DNA from: Thiotrichaceae bacterium
GTDB lineage: Bacteria; Pseudomonadota; Gammaproteobacteria; Thiotrichales; Thiotrichaceae
DNA length: 7,712 bases
Assembly: GCA_027024625.1 (NCBI GenBank)
Contig: JALVRY010000019.1
Location: 1-7,712 of the forward strand
Direction of reading: 5' to 3'
Shown here: piece by piece, positions 4,856 to 7,712 of the stretch
How the letters are laid out: each line of letters opens with the position of its first letter
Position numbering within the stretch: position 1 is the stretch's first letter
The notes under the pieces: model-generated
Seen by the model: only the letters and a program-made list of their open reading frames with translations
Told to the model about the DNA's origin: nothing
Database searches by the model: none
Position numbers and translations under genes: made by a program

Positions 4856-7712
4856 ATGAAAAATTTATTTAAGATAACGGGATTCATCACCTATATCTCC
4901 ATGCTATTTCTTAATGCATTCGTTGATTTAGGACATAAGATCATTGTTCAAAACACAATATTTAAAAGCTATGATGGTTCAGATCAAATCATCCTCACCG
5001 CCATCGTTAACGCTCTTATCCTTCTCCCCTTCGTTTTACTCTTTACCCCCTCTGGCTATTTAGCTGATAAATTCTCCAAAAATCTCATTATGCGAGCCAG
5101 TGCATGGTTCGCATTGGGAATTACCTTACTCATTACACTTGGTTATTACCTTGGCTGGTTTTGGTTTAGCTTTAGTATGACTTTTCTACTTGCGGTACAA
5201 AGTGCTCTATATTCACCTGCCAAATATGGCTACATAAAAGAGCTTGTCGGTAAAACACGCTTAGCTCAAGGCAATGGTGTCGTACAGGCGGCAACGATGA
5301 TCGCTATCCTAGCTTCCACTTTTGCTTTTTCAATATTATTTGAAACATTACTCAGCCACACAGAATGGGCTAGCAAAGGTAACATCCTACAAATCATTGC
5401 CCCATTAGGTTGGATACTGGTCGGCATGACAGCAATTGAGCTGACATTAGCTTACCGTGTCCCCAAAACCACAGAAACTAAACACGACGTACAGTTTGAC
5501 TGGTCGAGTTATCGTAATGGAAAAACCCAACGAGCTAATATTAAAATCGCGTGGAATAATCAATTTATCTGGCTTTCTATTATTGGTTTATCTATTTTTT
5601 GGTCAGTCTCACAAGTCATTCTCGCCACCTACCCCGCCTTTGTTAAAGAATATTTATTAATCGATAACACTGCCATTGTCCAAGGCATGATGGCATTTGC
5701 AGGCATTGGTATTATGATCGGCTCAATCATTGTTGCCCGTATCTCAAAAAATCATATCGAAACAGGTTTGATTCCTGTGGGAGCAATCGGTTTAACCATC
5801 GCCATTATAATGATTACTCAATTACACTCACCCATAACTCAAGCTGCTAATTTTTTATTCCTTGGCATTATGGGCAGTTTCTTTGTGATTCCGCTACGAG
5901 CGTTGATGCAGTATCACGCAGCAGATCATCAGCTAGGTCGTGTATTAGCCTCATTTAACTTTATCGAAAACATCATTATGCTAGGTTTTCTATTTTTGAC
6001 GATCATACTGGTACAGCCTGATGTTTTCGTCTATCTTTTAGACAAAATAGGACTCATCGACCAAGCACAGCAATACCACATGACAGGATTAAAAAGCACA
6101 CAGATTTTCAGTTTGCTTGGCATTATTCTTGTCATTGGGGCAAGTTACACTATCTACAAGCTTCCTCAATCACTAATACGTTTTATTTTTAGCCGACTTT
6201 TTAGTACCCGCTATCGCATAAAAATTCAAGGTTTTGACAATATCCCAGCTAAAGGTGGAATTTTATTGCTCGGTAATCATATTAGCTGGATTGACTGGGC
6301 AATTATTCAAATTGCTAGTCCTCGCCATTTGCATTTTGTTATCGAGAAAAGCATTTATCAGAAATGGTATCTCAAATGGTTTTTAGACTTATTCGGTGTA
6401 ATTCCCATCTCTCGTGGTTCAAGTAAAGATGCCTTAAAAGACATCAGTAAACTACTCAATAATGGCAAAGCCGTATGTCTCTTCCCCGAAGGAACAATTA
6501 GCCGCACGGGACAACTCTCTGAATTTAAACAAGGCTATGAACGAGCCGCAGCTAAAGCGAAGAATACACAAATTGTCCCTTTCTATATGCACGGGCTTTG
6601 GGGAAGTCGATTCTCACGCTCTAGCAACTTCTTGAAAGAAAATCGTCAATCTGGTTTCAAACGCGATATTCTCATCGCCTTTGGCAAACCCTTGGACGTA
6701 AAAACACCAGCCGATACACTCAAACGCCGTATTTTTGATTTAAGCTTTTCAGCTTGGCAAGAATATGCAAATGACCTTGAGGCAATCCCTTATAGTTGGT
6801 TACAGGTCGCAAAGAAACGCGGCAGAACTATTGCCTCTACGGATATTGTTGGAAAATCCATCAATCACTATGAATTTATGACAGGCGTATTCCGCTTCTC
6901 TCATAAAATTCGTCACTATAGCCCTGAGCAAAATATAGGCTTGTTGTTACCAACATCAACTGCCGCAGCTATTACCAATATGGCTGTACTTTCCTTGGGT
7001 AAGACAGTTGTTAATCTCAATTTCACATCTAGCAAAGAGGCGTTACAGGCTGCCGTTAAACAAGCAGATATTCAAACAATTTACACATCTAGCCAGTTTC
7101 TCAAAAAGCTTAAATCACGTGGTATTGATGCAGAGGAGATCTTCACAAATACTCGCCTAATTTACCTAGAAACAATAAAAGAAGAAATCAGCAAGACCAG
7201 TATGCTAGCCACACTAATCGCTAGTGTTGTCTTACCTCGCAAAGTATTGGAATGGATTTATTTACACAAGATAAATCACGATGAGACTGCGGCAATTTTA
7301 TTTTCCAGTGGTAGCGAGGGTTCGCCGAAGGGCATCGAACTTAGTCATAAAAACCTAGCCGTTAATGCCAGACAAGTCGCTGACATCCTCAACACACGAG
7401 AAAATGATGTCGTGATGAACACCTTGCCAATATTCCATGCATTTGGGCTATTAGCAACGACTCTCATGCCATTAAGCGAAGGCATACCCATCGTTTGCCA
7501 TCCTGACCCTACAGATGTAGTTAGAATTGCCAAGGGCATAGCCACGTATGAAGCAACGCTACTCTTTGGGACATCAACATTTCTACGCATGTATATCCGC
7601 AACCACCGAGTGCATCCACTCATGCTAGAATCTTTACGTTTAGTGATTGCAGGTGCTGAACGCCTACGCCCTGAAATTAGAGAAGGCTTTAAGCTTAAAT
7701 TTAATAAAAATA
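4856..7712 (+). CDS. LplT-PlsC-acyl-ACP synthetase fusion (lysophospholipid flippase and acyltransferase), 3' end cut
   Basis: The frame stays open for 952 codons to the window edge; family members run to about 1,140 residues. Residues 1-434 are a 12-helix-type MFS transporter resembling LplT, with NAFVDLGHK near the start, PSGYLADKFSKN between helices and SPAKYGYIKEL. A PlsC domain (about 453-650) has the catalytic HX4D (NHISWID, His475/Asp480), GVIPISRG (514-521) and FPEGT (543-547). An AMP-ligase domain begins near 660 with the phosphate loop FSSGSEGSPKG (816-826), LPIFHAFGL (857-865) and AGAERL (932-937); its C-terminus is missing. By analogy with separate LplT and Aas of E. coli, it would flip lysophosphatidylethanolamine inward, activate a fatty acid on ACP and re-acylate the lipid at the inner membrane. 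No frameshift is seen. The ATG is chosen because the conserved transporter starts at once and an in-frame TGA lies at 4805; GTG 4814 is the only upstream alternative. Confidence 0.92.
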   Translation, partial: MKNLFKITGFITYISMLFLNAFVDLGHKIIVQNTIFKSYDGSDQIILTAIVNALILLPFVLLFTPSGYLADKFSKNLIMRASAWFALGITLLITLGYYLGWFWFSFSMTFLLAVQSALYSPAKYGYIKELVGKTRLAQGNGVVQAATMIAILASTFAFSILFETLLSHTEWASKGNILQIIAPLGWILVGMTAIELTLAYRVPKTTETKHDVQFDWSSYRNGKTQRANIKIAWNNQFIWLSIIGLSIFWSVSQVILATYPAFVKEYLLIDNTAIVQGMMAFAGIGIMIGSIIVARISKNHIETGLIPVGAIGLTIAIIMITQLHSPITQAANFLFLGIMGSFFVIPLRALMQYHAADHQLGRVLASFNFIENIIMLGFLFLTIILVQPDVFVYLLDKIGLIDQAQQYHMTGLKSTQIFSLLGIILVIGASYTIYKLPQSLIRFIFSRLFSTRYRIKIQGFDNIPAKGGILLLGNHISWIDWAIIQIASPRHLHFVIEKSIYQKWYLKWFLDLFGVIPISRGSSKDALKDISKLLNNGKAVCLFPEGTISRTGQLSEFKQGYERAAAKAKNTQIVPFYMHGLWGSRFSRSSNFLKENRQSGFKRDILIAFGKPLDVKTPADTLKRRIFDLSFSAWQEYANDLEAIPYSWLQVAKKRGRTIASTDIVGKSINHYEFMTGVFRFSHKIRHYSPEQNIGLLLPTSTAAAITNMAVLSLGKTVVNLNFTSSKEALQAAVKQADIQTIYTSSQFLKKLKSRGIDAEEIFTNTRLIYLETIKEEISKTSMLATLIASVVLPRKVLEWIYLHKINHDETAAILFSSGSEGSPKGIELSHKNLAVNARQVADILNTRENDVVMNTLPIFHAFGLLATTLMPLSEGIPIVCHPDPTDVVRIAKGIATYEATLLFGTSTFLRMYIRNHRVHPLMLESLRLVIAGAERLRPEIREGFKLKFNKN

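Noticed and set aside
5457..5660. 67-codon open frame inside the fusion gene
   Set aside because: Out-of-frame shadow; the main frame here encodes MFS transmembrane segments without interruption.
7345..7623. 92-codon antisense frame within the fusion gene
   Set aside because: Antisense to the AMP-ligase region whose motifs are intact in the sense frame.

Overview
The window looks like ordinary chromosome of an AT-rich gammaproteobacterium that oxidises reduced sulfur. Three things point there. The rpoD tail followed by a tRNA-Ile2(CAU) gene resembles the rpoD/ileX neighbourhood of enterobacteria. There is a flavocytochrome c sulfide dehydrogenase pair (fccAB). There is also an LplT-PlsC-acyl-ACP synthetase fusion. 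I cannot name the genus; a Thiotrichales-like sulfur oxidiser is a guess.

Layout. Positions 1-186 (+) hold the 3' end of rpoD. A hairpin (209-251) abuts a tRNA-Ile2 gene (253-329), followed by a second hairpin (337-366). A strong bidirectional terminator (482-514) separates this rightward unit from a leftward block. That block, reading right to left, is cysE (serine acetyltransferase, 2700-3476), then fccA (diheme cytochrome, 1858-2496) and fccB (flavoprotein, 542-1840). fccA and fccB form an operon with a 17-bp gap. A perfect FNR/ANR-type box (2573-2586) lies upstream of fccA. To the right, divergent from cysE, come a HTH regulator of unknown target (3579-4328), a YiaA/B-type two-helix membrane protein (4488-4754), and the start of a very long gene (4856 to beyond 7712). 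The long gene fuses a lysophospholipid flippase (LplT-like), a PlsC acyltransferase and an acyl-ACP synthetase/AMP ligase (Aas-like). It is open throughout and cut by the window edge.

How the genes fit together. FccAB would oxidise periplasmic sulfide and pass electrons to c-type cytochromes. The FNR-type box suggests control by oxygen limitation. CysE makes O-acetylserine, the acceptor for sulfide in cysteine synthesis, so the leftward block has a sulfur theme, although cysE need not be co-regulated with fccAB. The right-hand genes concern the inner membrane, with the fusion probably recycling lysophospholipids.

I see no CRISPR array, insertion sequence, toxin-antitoxin or defence system. 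The less ordinary points are the perfect FNR-type box, the leader of the fusion gene (hairpin plus a possible short TTG ORF with a good ribosome site that overlaps the gene start), a tandem GGTATCAG repeat downstream of the tRNA that may be an integration scar, and the lack of room for a separate tRNA promoter.
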